Origin: Bacillota bacterium
GTDB taxonomy: Bacteria > Bacillota > Proteinivoracia > UBA4975
DNA length: 24,954 nucleotides
Direction: 5' to 3'
Assembly: GCA_012727415.1 (NCBI GenBank)
Contig: JAAYHI010000125.1
Location: 1-24,954 of the forward strand
This document shows, one piece after another, positions 1 through 7,670 of the stretch; positions within the stretch are counted from its first letter, which is position 1; each line of letters starts with the position of its first letter. The position numbers and the translations under genes are program-made. The notes under the pieces are model-generated. The model ran no database searches, was not told the DNA's origin, and was given only the letters and a program-made list of their open reading frames with translations.

Positions 1-1148
1 CCGCTGCCGAAGCCTTCTCCTCCATTGCTGCCGGAGGATCCGCCTTCGCTGTTGCCTCCGCCTTCACCTTCGCCTTCACCCTCGCCGCTGCCTTCGCCTT
101 CACCTTTGCCGCTACCCTCGCCTTCGCCCTCACCTTCGGAATTCTCTTCACAGGCGCACATCTCCTCAGCCGCCCGCACTGCCTGTTGGAGATTCTCCCT
201 GTAAGCAGAGGGATCCAGTTCTTCCAGCTGCTCTATTATTTGTTGCCAGTGGCTGGCTTCGGCGGCACTTGGGTTTGCTGCCAGTTCCTTCAGAGCAGAA
301 GCCAAGTCCATACCCCCGGGCAAAGTCTCTGCCAGGTTATTCATGGCCTCAGCCAGTTGGGCGGCAAATTCAGGGTCGCCCAAGGCCTCAGCCAGCTCCT
401 CAGGCGGCATATTCATTGCCGCCAGCAGTTCTTCCAGGGCAGATTCTATTGCTGCCGCCTGCTCCCTTTCTGATTCCAGCAACTCCAGGGCCTCCCGCAA
501 CAGGGTCTCGAATTCGCCGGGCGCTGTGAGGCTATATACCTGTTCCAGCAGATCCTCCAGCTGGGCTGCCAGCTCTTCCCCCAGGGGATTTTCCGGAAGC
601 AGTTCGATAATCTCCTCAATCTGTTCCGCCGCCTCTTGCTGTTGCTCCAGGACCTCCCGGCGCTGGGCAATGGACTGGGCAAGGTGGGGAGAGAAGACAA
701 TGGAAAGTATCAGAATTACTGCCGCTGCCCCGGAGAGGAGGGCAGGCGCAAAAAAGCGCTTTTTGTCCCACCTGTACCTGGGCTGGCGGCGGCGGAAATA
801 ATCTGCCGTCTCCCGGCGCAATTGCTGCAACATGGGGCTCTGGCCCTGGCGGTTTTCAACCAGGGTCTGCACCCTTTCCTCACTGGCCAAATCTTTGTCC
901 AGCCGCCGGGCAATTTCCAAATCCCCCGGTTGAACGCGCCACATTACCACCGCTACAGCAGCCGCAGCCAAAAAAGCAAGAGGCAGCCGCCAGGGAGACA
1001 GGGCGGGGAAAGGCGCCGCCAGCAATGTCACGCCGGCATAGGCCAGCATTGCCGCCGCCGCTGCCAGCAACAATGCTGCCAGCCAATATTCAACCCGGCA
1101 CTTGCGCCGAACCTTGCTGAGCATTGTCAGTTCCTGAGGCCACGCCAT
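1..1148 (-). CDS. Three-helix membrane protein with Glu/Gly-rich tail (partial, runs off left edge)
   Basis: An open frame on the minus strand starts at ATG 1148 (MAWPQELTMLSKVRRK) and stays open to base 3, giving 382 residues without a stop. AAAGGAAG lies about 9 bases before the ATG. Hydrophobic helices sit near residues 21-43, 53-69 and 134-151. Between the second and third is a charged stretch rich in Arg and Gln. After the third come about 180 Glu/Gln/Leu/Ala-rich residues likely to be helical or coiled coil, then from about residue 333 a low-complexity tail of alternating Glu and Gly with some Ser, Asn and Lys. A short CACE motif precedes the tail. The plan of N-terminal helices followed by a low-complexity Gly/Gln/Glu region recalls the DUF4175 / TIGR02302 type of protein, but I cannot confirm membership. 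It follows the ABC permease by 25 bases, so it is probably the next gene of that operon. Its function is unknown. Confidence 0.85.
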   Translation of the reverse strand, partial: MAWPQELTMLSKVRRKCRVEYWLAALLLAAAAAMLAYAGVTLLAAPFPALSPWRLPLAFLAAAAVAVVMWRVQPGDLEIARRLDKDLASEERVQTLVENRQGQSPMLQQLRRETADYFRRRQPRYRWDKKRFFAPALLSGAAAVILILSIVFSPHLAQSIAQRREVLEQQQEAAEQIEEIIELLPENPLGEELAAQLEDLLEQVYSLTAPGEFETLLREALELLESEREQAAAIESALEELLAAMNMPPEELAEALGDPEFAAQLAEAMNNLAETLPGGMDLASALKELAANPSAAEASHWQQIIEQLEELDPSAYRENLQQAVRAAEEMCACEENSEGEGEGEGSGKGEGEGSGEGEGEGEGGGNSEGGSSGSNGGEGFGS

Positions 1149-1173
1149 GGCCTTCACTTCCTTTCACATGCAG

Positions 1174-2025
1174 TTAGCCTTTGCGTTTTCCCTTCAGCAG
1201 GGGATTTACTGCGCGGGTTGCCAGCCGCAGGCTCAGGGCTGCCAATACCCCCTGAACAAGCAGGGCAAGGTGCCAAATCTGCAATCCTCCCTGAAACCAA
1301 TTGCTGTTTATAGAATTGACGATATCGGAAAAGAATTCGGGAAAGAGCCATCCCAATAGAGTCAAGGGATTAATGACCATAATAAGAAAGAAAGGAGCGG
1401 TGCCTTGCGTGCGCATCGTTATTGCAGTCAGTAAAGTGAACAACAGGGTTGACCCGCCAAGCATGAAGATTAGCAGGGCATAAGAGGCGATAATCGCTGC
1501 CACCGTCCGCCGAAAGAAGGCAGAAAACATCAGGGACCAGCACCCCACCACCAGAGCCACCGCCAGGATGAGTACAAACAGTCCCAGCACCTCCAGGGGA
1601 GAAACACCCCCCAGGAGAAAGACAAAGCCATACAGGGGCAGACTGGCGATAATAAACAGCACCACCGTGCTGAGAGTGGCAGTCAGCTTTCCCGTAACTA
1701 TCTGAAAAGGCGTGAGCTGGGTACAGGTAAGCAAGTCAATGGTCTGGCGCTCCTTTTCGCCGCTGATGGCATTCCCCGCCAGGGCCGGCACCAGGTAGAT
1801 GACAATGAGAAACTGGGCTACCGCCAGGAAAGTAAACAGGTTGCGGCCAATTTGCGCCATGGAGTTGTACCCCGTTGAAAACATGTAAAAGTTTGAAAGG
1901 AAAACCAGGACGGCAAAACCGCCTAACGCCAAGAGGTACAAAGATATCATGCCAAAAGTGCGCCAATTGCGCATGCGTGTCCGCAGCTCTTTAGCCAGGA
2001 GGGGGTTAATTCTCTTTTTAAGCAT
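1174..2025 (-). CDS. ABC-2 type transporter permease
   Basis: A 283-residue membrane protein that should form the transmembrane half of an ABC exporter with the ATPase encoded just upstream. It begins MLKKRINPLLAKELRTRMRN, a basic cytoplasmic segment typical of ABC-2 permeases. About six hydrophobic segments follow, near residues 26-46, 65-85, 115-138, 143-170, 175-198 and 208-225, plus a C-terminal one near 250-268. The cytoplasmic motif ISGEKERQTIDLLTCTQLTP (about residues 88-107) is the hallmark of ABC-2/GldF-like permeases. Its ATG overlaps the ATPase stop codon by 8 bases, with GGAGG upstream, so the two are translationally coupled. Substrate is unknown; the operon context suggests a cell-envelope role. 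Confidence 0.92.
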   Translation of the reverse strand: MLKKRINPLLAKELRTRMRNWRTFGMISLYLLALGGFAVLVFLSNFYMFSTGYNSMAQIGRNLFTFLAVAQFLIVIYLVPALAGNAISGEKERQTIDLLTCTQLTPFQIVTGKLTATLSTVVLFIIASLPLYGFVFLLGGVSPLEVLGLFVLILAVALVVGCWSLMFSAFFRRTVAAIIASYALLIFMLGGSTLLFTLLTAITMRTQGTAPFFLIMVINPLTLLGWLFPEFFSDIVNSINSNWFQGGLQIWHLALLVQGVLAALSLRLATRAVNPLLKGKRKG

Positions 2026-2947
2026 CCATCGCCACCTCCGTTATTTCCATAAACAGCTCTTCCAGATTGCCCTTGCTGGGAGTAAATTCAAAGAGGGTAA
2101 AGCGAGTGGCCAGCTCCCGCAGGAGGGCTGCCTGGGCCATGCGATCCCCGGAAAATACCACTTCCAGGCTGCCAGAATTTGCCAGAGTTACATCCCTGAT
2201 CCCCTGTTGCTCCAAAAGCCACAGCCTTGCCTCCTCCTGACGGTCGGCAACAGTGACAATGATGACGGCATCCCCCTCCACCCGGGCCAGGACCTCGCTG
2301 ACAGGAGCACTGAGAGCCAGGAGCCCATTATTTATTATCCCTACATGGGTGCAGATCTGGGACAGCTCAGCGAGAATATGGGAACTGATGATGATGGTCT
2401 TGCCCATAGCCTGCAGTTCTTTGAGGATGTTGCGCAGCTCAACCCTTGCCCGGGGGTCCAGGCCAGAGGCAGGCTCGTCGAGGAGCAGGACTTCCGGGCG
2501 ATGAATCAAAGCCCTGGCAAGGCACAACCGCTGCTTCATCCCCCGGGACAAGTTGTTAACATAATCCTGGCTTTTTTCAGCAAGACCGACGAGCTCCAAA
2601 AGGCTGGGAATATCCCGGCGCACGTCTGCAAGCATGCGGCCGGAGGCCTCCCCGTAAAACTCCAGGTATTCATTTACCTTGAGATCATTGTAAACCCCGA
2701 AGAAGTCAGGCATATATCCGATGAGCTTGCGGGTATGCAGGGGATTGTCCTGGGCCTTGATGCCCCCGATGATAATCTCACCTGCAGTGGGGGCGAGAAG
2801 AGTTGCCAACATCCGCAGGGTCGTCGTCTTGCCGGCACCGTTGGGACCGACAAAACCATAGATTTGCCCCCGTTCAACCTGAAAATTGAGCTCCCGGACG
2901 GCGGCAAAATTCCCGTAGTACTTAGTAAGATCAATTACCTTAATCAT
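2018..2947 (-). CDS. ABC transporter ATP-binding protein
   Basis: A 309-residue ATPase subunit. Numbered from the ATG at 2947 it has Walker A GPNGAGKTT (34-42), signature LSRGMKQR (133-140), Walker B VLLLDEP (153-159), D-loop SGLD and the H-loop His at 190. The Q-loop position reads GYMPDFF, with Asp where Gln is usual; I recall this variant from other CcmA/GldA-like ATPases. A roughly 90-residue C-terminal domain follows. I chose the ATG at 2947 over an in-frame TTG at 2962 because a GGGGG ribosome binding site is properly spaced from the ATG and the protein then starts MIKVIDLTKYYG as family members do. The start overlaps the upstream gene's stop by 8 bases, and the permease start overlaps this gene's stop by 8 bases. 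Confidence 0.95.
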   Translation of the reverse strand: MIKVIDLTKYYGNFAAVRELNFQVERGQIYGFVGPNGAGKTTTLRMLATLLAPTAGEIIIGGIKAQDNPLHTRKLIGYMPDFFGVYNDLKVNEYLEFYGEASGRMLADVRRDIPSLLELVGLAEKSQDYVNNLSRGMKQRLCLARALIHRPEVLLLDEPASGLDPRARVELRNILKELQAMGKTIIISSHILAELSQICTHVGIINNGLLALSAPVSEVLARVEGDAVIIVTVADRQEEARLWLLEQQGIRDVTLANSGSLEVVFSGDRMAQAALLRELATRFTLFEFTPSKGNLEELFMEITEVAMDA

Positions 2948-5162
2948 TGGTTCTGCCCCCAAACACGGCGATATCTATCGAATCAAGATAAAAGCCAAAG
3001 TCGCCGGAATAGTCAATGCGCACGGTGAGGCGATTCTCAAAGACCAAGTCCTCAATACCCGGCAATAAAAATCCATCGGTCCCGGAGGCCAATCTCGGTG
3101 AGAGTTCCTCCCAGCGCTGGCTCTTATGATTGAAGACCGATATCTTTCCCTCGGCATCTCCCCAGAGATTATCCATGTACAGCCTGAATTCGCCACTGGA
3201 ATAATCCAGGTTGTCCGGCAGGGAAAATATCAGGTCAACACTGTCCTTGCCATGGCTGAAAAAATGATAGTTTTTGATATAGTAGTCCTCTGTCACCGCC
3301 TGGCCTTGGACTGTCGGGTGTAATACCCCCCGGGGAATGGTTACTTGCCCTGAAGCTAAGATGTCCCGAACATCTATTGTTTGAACCCAGATATCCAGGG
3401 CTACAGTTCTGTTAATTCCTTCTACCTTCAGCTGGCCGGAATCGCCAAACCCCAGAAAGCACATATTCATGCCGTTAACGAAGGCGGAAGGGTCAAACCA
3501 GCCGCCGTAAAAGGAATTGTAGCGGGACAGGATAGTGTTAAGGTCGGGGTGAACCATGCTTGCCGAATCCTTTGTCTCTCCTGATGCCAGGGGCCCAACC
3601 TGAAGCCAACGATTCCCCATCTTGACATAGCTGTCAAAAAAGTCTTGCCCGCTGTTATTAGTTACCTTTGCTTCAAATCTGTCGGCACTGCCATTAATTC
3701 TGACATTAACTTCCACCGAGCCAGGCGTATCCACTACCTTTGCGCCAACAAAGTTTTGCACTGACCACAGAGGCGGGCTGTCGAGAGCCAGCATCTGGCG
3801 ACCGTCCACAAACCGCGATGCAATCTCTTCGCTGAAGGGAACCAGATGGGCATCTGAACCCAAGGTCATCTTCCTGGTGTTGGGCACCATGACACCGCTA
3901 AAGCTCTCAACATTTGCCTGCTGCGCTGAAAACTGATTGATGACATTTACCTGGTAGAGAATAGCATCGGAGCCCCGGCCAATGCGCCCGTAAGCAAAGA
4001 AACCAGCGGTAAGGAGCACTGCCACTGCCGGAATGACAAACCACGCCCATTCCCGGCGGTCGAGTTTGCGCAGTACCACCCAGTTCACCGGTCCCACCAG
4101 GATAATATATCCCAGCAGCAGGAGAAAGAGCTTGCCAGGCGAAAGGGCTGCAGCTAGACTATCCTGGGAGATGCCGTTGAGGAACTGATTTATAATCCCT
4201 TTATTCAGCGTGGGTACAGCTTGCAGCGGCCGCAGTAAAAAGATCTGTTGCCAAAAGGTCTCGGCGTTGGCGGCATTGAGGAGAGGCTCTGCCTCAAAAT
4301 CCAGAGCAGACCACAGGACACTGCCCTTGCCCACTTTTTTGGCCACTAGCAAGGGCTTGCCTCCAGGGGAGGAAATGAGGACTTCGCCTAAGTTCTCCCC
4401 AACAGCGCCAGCATAATTGCCTTCCTCCAGAGAGGGCAGTCCCAGAGGGGATAATTCCCCGGCAGAGATGGTCTCTGCCCCCTGCACTCTGACGGGCAGA
4501 AGATCTGAGGGCACCGGCGCTGCGGATTGTTGCCAGCCGCTGCCTCCGCCAATAATGAGCAAGCCCCCCGATTCCAGCCAGTGCCTGAGATTGGCACTTT
4601 GCTGAGGACTGAGGGTAACATCGGGATTACTTAAGATAATCGCCCGGTAATTGAGGCTAAACTGGTAAAAGTCCAGGCTGCTGGGGTACATTGGCTGCAC
4701 ATCTAAATAGCTCAAGACATTGGTGATACGTCGGAAATCACTGAACTCCCTGGCCATTACCCCTGCTACCAAAGAAACGTCGGTGTAAGATCCCAGGGTG
4801 ATAGTTTCCTGGCTCACCCCTCTCCCCTGCTGATCGAGAAGAGAGATTTTGTGCTGGCTGAATCCATTGCCAGAACTGAAACCCATGGGAGGCAAGTACA
4901 GGGTCAGGGTAACCGCTTTGCCGGCCTCGACAAATACTTCCCGGAGATATTCTCCCTGCAGCTCAACCAGGATGCTGCCCTGAAAATCACTGGTGCTCTT
5001 GTTTTCCACCCGCACGTCCATACGGTTCCAAGTGTTTTCGAAGATTCCGGCGAAGAGAGCAGCTTCAATATTAAACTCCTGCGCAGCCCGGGCAAACCCC
5101 GGCAGCAGAACCAGGAGAGACACTGCCAGGATAAGGGCCAGGGCTTTGTTAAGCCTCATCAT
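2940..5162 (-). CDS. Secreted/membrane protein with glutamine-amidotransferase-like domain, first gene of ABC operon
   Basis: A 740-residue protein. Residues 1-26 are a clear signal peptide (basic MMRLNK, hydrophobic core, ARA before AQEF). Residues 27-120 look like a beta-rich domain. Residues about 120-310 have the pattern of a class I glutamine-amidotransferase-like fold: a strand ending in LSNP, the segment NLRHWLESGGLLIIGGG, and GKGSVLWSALDFEAE. No catalytic Cys nucleophile is seen in this stretch, so it is probably non-enzymatic. Two membrane helices follow at about 343-364 and 373-392, then a beta-rich C-terminal half of about 345 residues. The start has AGGGGG upstream. It is coupled to the ABC ATPase gene. 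The arrangement resembles GldG-like auxiliary proteins beside GldA/GldF ABC transporters, but this is inference and the exact role is unknown. Confidence 0.85.
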   Translation of the reverse strand: MMRLNKALALILAVSLLVLLPGFARAAQEFNIEAALFAGIFENTWNRMDVRVENKSTSDFQGSILVELQGEYLREVFVEAGKAVTLTLYLPPMGFSSGNGFSQHKISLLDQQGRGVSQETITLGSYTDVSLVAGVMAREFSDFRRITNVLSYLDVQPMYPSSLDFYQFSLNYRAIILSNPDVTLSPQQSANLRHWLESGGLLIIGGGSGWQQSAAPVPSDLLPVRVQGAETISAGELSPLGLPSLEEGNYAGAVGENLGEVLISSPGGKPLLVAKKVGKGSVLWSALDFEAEPLLNAANAETFWQQIFLLRPLQAVPTLNKGIINQFLNGISQDSLAAALSPGKLFLLLLGYIILVGPVNWVVLRKLDRREWAWFVIPAVAVLLTAGFFAYGRIGRGSDAILYQVNVINQFSAQQANVESFSGVMVPNTRKMTLGSDAHLVPFSEEIASRFVDGRQMLALDSPPLWSVQNFVGAKVVDTPGSVEVNVRINGSADRFEAKVTNNSGQDFFDSYVKMGNRWLQVGPLASGETKDSASMVHPDLNTILSRYNSFYGGWFDPSAFVNGMNMCFLGFGDSGQLKVEGINRTVALDIWVQTIDVRDILASGQVTIPRGVLHPTVQGQAVTEDYYIKNYHFFSHGKDSVDLIFSLPDNLDYSSGEFRLYMDNLWGDAEGKISVFNHKSQRWEELSPRLASGTDGFLLPGIEDLVFENRLTVRIDYSGDFGFYLDSIDIAVFGGRTND

Positions 5163-5177
5163 TCATTCCCCCTACTC

Positions 5178-5191
5178 AGCCAAGCTTGGCT
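5178..5191. repeat. 14-base perfect palindrome just upstream of the ribosome binding site
   Basis: AGCCAAGCTTGGCT is its own reverse complement and sits in the leader of the 740-residue protein gene, just before its AGGGGG site on the minus strand. It could form a short hairpin in the mRNA or be an operator. There is no strong T-run on either side, so I do not call it a terminator. Confidence 0.45.
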
Positions 5192-5281
5192 TTATTAATA
5201 GATAATAAAACATCCCGGATACAGGTACGCGTGAATTACAGCGCATGGTATACCGGGTTACCATAAATACCCTTCTACTGG

Positions 5282-5311
5282 ATTATACCCACCGGGCCAA
5301 AGCAGTGTCAA
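5282..5311 (-). promoter_or_regulatory. Sigma-A-type promoter for the ABC/GATase-like operon
   Basis: On the minus strand TTGACA (5311-5306) and TATAAT (5287-5282), both perfect consensus, are separated by 18 bases. The -35 box contains the TGA stop codon of yqeC. Transcription would start near 5275, leaving a leader of about 112 bases before the 740-residue protein gene. This separates the ABC operon from the mocA-yqeB-yqeC cluster upstream. Confidence 0.8.
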
Positions 5312-6054
5312 TGGGACCTTCTGCCTGCAGTCAGCACCCCGCGAAGGGGAGCAGCCGTCTCCACTGCAGCTATAACCACCCGCCCGATGCCCTCCTGGCC
5401 CAGGAGGAGGGTTGCCACTTCCCGGGCGGCCTTCTCCCTTGCCGGCGTATCTGCCTGATTGAGGAGCGGAATAACGGCATTGACCCCGAAAAATCTGCCG
5501 TAGCTCAGGGGGTGGCACATAACCCGGGCCACCATCCCGGGAGTAATCACTTCCCCGGCTCTAAGACCCAGATAACGGCAAGCCAGGGGCAGGCGCTGAA
5601 AATTACCTTCTCCCAACCTTTGCCCCAGGGCAGAGATGCCCGCCACCGGCACCACCAGGGTTTCCGGAGAACAAATTACCGGTTCATGGATGCCAGGAAA
5701 TTTTAAGGGCAGGCCCTGGGAACCATCAGCCTCAATAATAATAGCATCTACCTGGGGCAGCCTGCGGATTTTTTCCAGCTGCCGGCAGGATATGCCCAGC
5801 ACCTTGCCCCCCTCCATCCCCGAGCCGACAAAGACCGGGTTGGCCGCCGTCAGGCTGTTGCTGTCATGTTCCCCCAGGAGCAAGGGAATTTCGGGAGGCG
5901 GAGGGTACATGCGGGTAGTAGTGGTGAGGACCACTTGCTTCCCCTGGGCTGCCAGTTCCCGGCCCAGGAGATACAGGCTGGTGGTCTTGCCTCCTGATCC
6001 CACTAAGGCCACTTCGCGGTAGCGGGCTAATTCCAAGGCCTCGAAGAGTTTCAT
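5308..6054 (-). CDS. yqeC: Selenium-dependent hydroxylase accessory protein YqeC
   Basis: A 248-residue protein of the YqeC family, thought to help mature selenium-dependent molybdenum hydroxylases; its biochemical activity is not established. Near the N-terminus is a P-loop-like motif ALVGSGGKTTSLYLLGREL followed by VVLTTTTRMYPP. The family segment IIIEADGSQGLPLKFPG lies near residues 106-122, followed by HEPVICSPETLVVPVAGI. Its ATG overlaps the yqeB stop in an ATGA arrangement, so the two are coupled. It is last in the mocA-yqeB-yqeC set, and a promoter for the next operon begins in its stop codon. No hydroxylase gene is in this window. Confidence 0.92.
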   Translation of the reverse strand: MKLFEALELARYREVALVGSGGKTTSLYLLGRELAAQGKQVVLTTTTRMYPPPPEIPLLLGEHDSNSLTAANPVFVGSGMEGGKVLGISCRQLEKIRRLPQVDAIIIEADGSQGLPLKFPGIHEPVICSPETLVVPVAGISALGQRLGEGNFQRLPLACRYLGLRAGEVITPGMVARVMCHPLSYGRFFGVNAVIPLLNQADTPAREKAAREVATLLLGQEGIGRVVIAAVETAAPLRGVLTAGRRSH

Positions 6055-6851
6055 GGGGCAACACCGCCTCCCAAATGCAACAGTGCCTCCAGGACACCGC
6101 CAGCAATGGCGCGGGCTTTATCTGAGATTGTAAAACAATACTCCCGGATTCCCCGGGGGTCAATGTCCCCCAGCTTGGTGCCGGCATTAACCCAGGTGCC
6201 CGTCATCAGCAGGCCCCGCACTATGCCCCGGATGGGGGCATGGATGGGGTTGCCCTCCAGGCAACCGAATACATCCCCGGGAGCTAAAAGATCTCCGATT
6301 TGCAGGTTTGAACTAAATACCCCGGCCGCAGTACTTTTCAACACCCGCTCCTGCCGGTACCCGCCGATGTCCCCGGGATTGCCGGTATTGGCCATGGCGC
6401 TGCCTGAGTACAGAACCCGCCCCAGGTCGTGGCCGCGATTGGTCTCAATGACAGCATGGACATCGACTCCGGCAGTGAAACCCGGCCCCAGGCCAATCAC
6501 TACCCTGGCCTCATCCATCTTCGTCCCCAGGTTTACCTTGGCCAATCTTGCATCCACCAGGGCGGCGACCTGCAGCGAGGCAAGGGTGCCTGAGCCAATC
6601 TCCCGGGTCAGCACCGGGATTTTCCCCTGGGAAGTCAGCGTCAGCGCCTCCGGGATGCTGTTTGCATGCACAGCCTCTACTCCTTCCACCCGGGTGCTGC
6701 CGGTGAAAACAGCCTGGGCAAAGGACACTCCCCGGCGCACCGCCAGGGGCTGGAGCAACTCAGTCATTATTACTCTGTAACCTGCTGCAAGGAGGCGATG
6801 GGCAGTGCCTGAGGCCATTTCCCCTGCCCCCCGGATAAGCACCAGCGGCAT
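6051..6851 (-). CDS. yqeB: Selenium-dependent molybdenum cofactor biosynthesis protein YqeB
   Basis: A 266-residue protein of the YqeB (EF2563) family, a genomic marker of selenium-dependent molybdenum hydroxylases. It opens with a nucleotide-binding-like segment MPLVLIRGAGEMASGTAHRL. It carries the family segments DARLAKVNLGTKMDEARVV, GLGPGFTAGVDVHAVIETNR and GNPIHAPIRGIVRGL. I start it at ATG 6851 rather than the in-frame GTG at 6860. The AAGGGAGA site touches the GTG but lies about 9 bases from the ATG, and the protein then starts at the Rossmann-like strand. It lies 5 bases after the mocA stop and overlaps yqeC by 4 bases, so the three are one transcription unit. Its exact reaction is unknown; a role in cofactor maturation is family knowledge. 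Confidence 0.92.
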   Translation of the reverse strand: MPLVLIRGAGEMASGTAHRLLAAGYRVIMTELLQPLAVRRGVSFAQAVFTGSTRVEGVEAVHANSIPEALTLTSQGKIPVLTREIGSGTLASLQVAALVDARLAKVNLGTKMDEARVVIGLGPGFTAGVDVHAVIETNRGHDLGRVLYSGSAMANTGNPGDIGGYRQERVLKSTAAGVFSSNLQIGDLLAPGDVFGCLEGNPIHAPIRGIVRGLLMTGTWVNAGTKLGDIDPRGIREYCFTISDKARAIAGGVLEALLHLGGGVAP

Positions 6852-6856
6852 TGGCT

Positions 6857-7465
6857 TCACTCTCCCTTGGGCCTATACTTTTTATACTCATGGGGATAGT
6901 CGAGATCAATATAAACTGCAGGACTGTCCACCTGGTGAAATGTCACTGCATCGGAATGGAAGCGGAGGAGATTGCGCAGCCCTCCGTCACAATCCTCCCG
7001 GGCGAGGATTTCCGGCAGATACTTCTTGTGCACAAAGACGGGATGCCCGCGGCGGCCCCGGCAGACAGGAACCAGAAAGTCAGGAGGGCCCTCTCTCCAT
7101 TGCCGGGCCAAAGCTGCAACCAAGGCTGGAGTGAGCAAAGGCTGGTCGCCCAGAAACAGGGCAAAGCCTTGAGAAGCAGGAGGGAAGTTGGCAACTCCTC
7201 TTTGAATTGAAGAGAGCATCCCCTGCTCATGGCGGGGATTATCCACTAATACCAGCCGGGGATCAGCTATAGCCCGGAGCACGGGCTCCACCTCCTGCCG
7301 CCCTGCCCCCAGCACTACCCGGACTTCATCATCGAACTCAGGACAAGCAAGCACAGTTTCGACTACAGTTTCCAGGATTGTTTTCTCCCCTTGCCAGGGC
7401 AACAGCTGTTTGAGCCTGCCCATGCGCCTGGCACTGCCGGCGGCAAGGATGACAGCAGTCAGCAT
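6857..7465 (-). CDS. mocA: MocA/MobA-like nucleotidyltransferase (molybdenum cofactor cytidylyltransferase-like)
   Basis: A 202-residue NTP-transferase of the MobA-like family. It starts MLTAVILAAGSARRMGRLKQ, carrying the LAAGxxxRMGxxKxLLP nucleotide-binding signature, and has GDQPLL for metal/nucleotide binding near residue 100. With yqeB and yqeC directly downstream it fits the YgfJ/MocA type that attaches CMP to molybdopterin for hydroxylases. The start at ATG 7465 is chosen because AGGAGG lies about 7 bases upstream; a longer frame from TTG 7501 adds residues that do not belong to the fold. It is first in the operon and divergent from the ABC exporter genes at 7671. Confidence 0.9.
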   Translation of the reverse strand: MLTAVILAAGSARRMGRLKQLLPWQGEKTILETVVETVLACPEFDDEVRVVLGAGRQEVEPVLRAIADPRLVLVDNPRHEQGMLSSIQRGVANFPPASQGFALFLGDQPLLTPALVAALARQWREGPPDFLVPVCRGRRGHPVFVHKKYLPEILAREDCDGGLRNLLRFHSDAVTFHQVDSPAVYIDLDYPHEYKKYRPKGE

Positions 7466-7544
7466 TCCATTCCCTCCTTGCACTATCAGTTCTTTCAACA
7501 ATTTTCTTCACTAAGGAGGAAAAAACCTGCAGGAGAAAAAAGGA

Positions 7545-7573
7545 ATTTTACACCACAGTCCCCCGCCCTTAAA
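7545..7573 (-). promoter_or_regulatory. Weak candidate promoter for mocA-yqeB-yqeC
   Basis: On the minus strand TTTAAG (7573-7568) and TAAAAT (7550-7545) are spaced by 17 bases. The -10 is good (5 of 6) and the -35 poor (3 of 6). It lies 80 bases before the mocA ATG in the divergent region 7466-7670. Confidence 0.35.
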
Positions 7574-7611
7574 TAGTTTAAACCTCACATTAATATTCTT
7601 AAGAAAAGGTC

Positions 7612-7639
7612 TTGACTTGCAAAATATATCTGTTATGAT
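7612..7639 (+). promoter_or_regulatory. Promoter for the tandem ABC exporter genes
   Basis: TTGACT (7612-7617) and TATGAT (7634-7639) are separated by 16 bases in an AT-rich stretch. They lie 31 bases before the ATG at 7671, which has GGGGAGG (7656-7662) as ribosome binding site. Confidence 0.7.
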
Positions 7640-7670
7640 ATAGGCACTTACATTAGGGGAGGTCAGATAC

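Noticed and set aside
1..149. CRISPR or tandem repeat array
   Set aside because: The repetition is a coding Glu/Gly tract in one frame, with no regular repeat-spacer structure.
636..1313. 225-residue plus-strand open frame
   Set aside because: It lies opposite the left-edge membrane protein and the end of the ABC permease gene; its composition is that of a shadow frame.
2948..2962. Upstream TTG start for the ABC ATPase
   Set aside because: The ATG at 2947 has a properly spaced GGGGG site and gives the expected MIKV start, so the five extra residues are unlikely.
1949..3028. 359-residue plus-strand open frame
   Set aside because: It is antisense to the ABC ATPase and permease genes, whose motifs are clear. 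Its protein has no family pattern.
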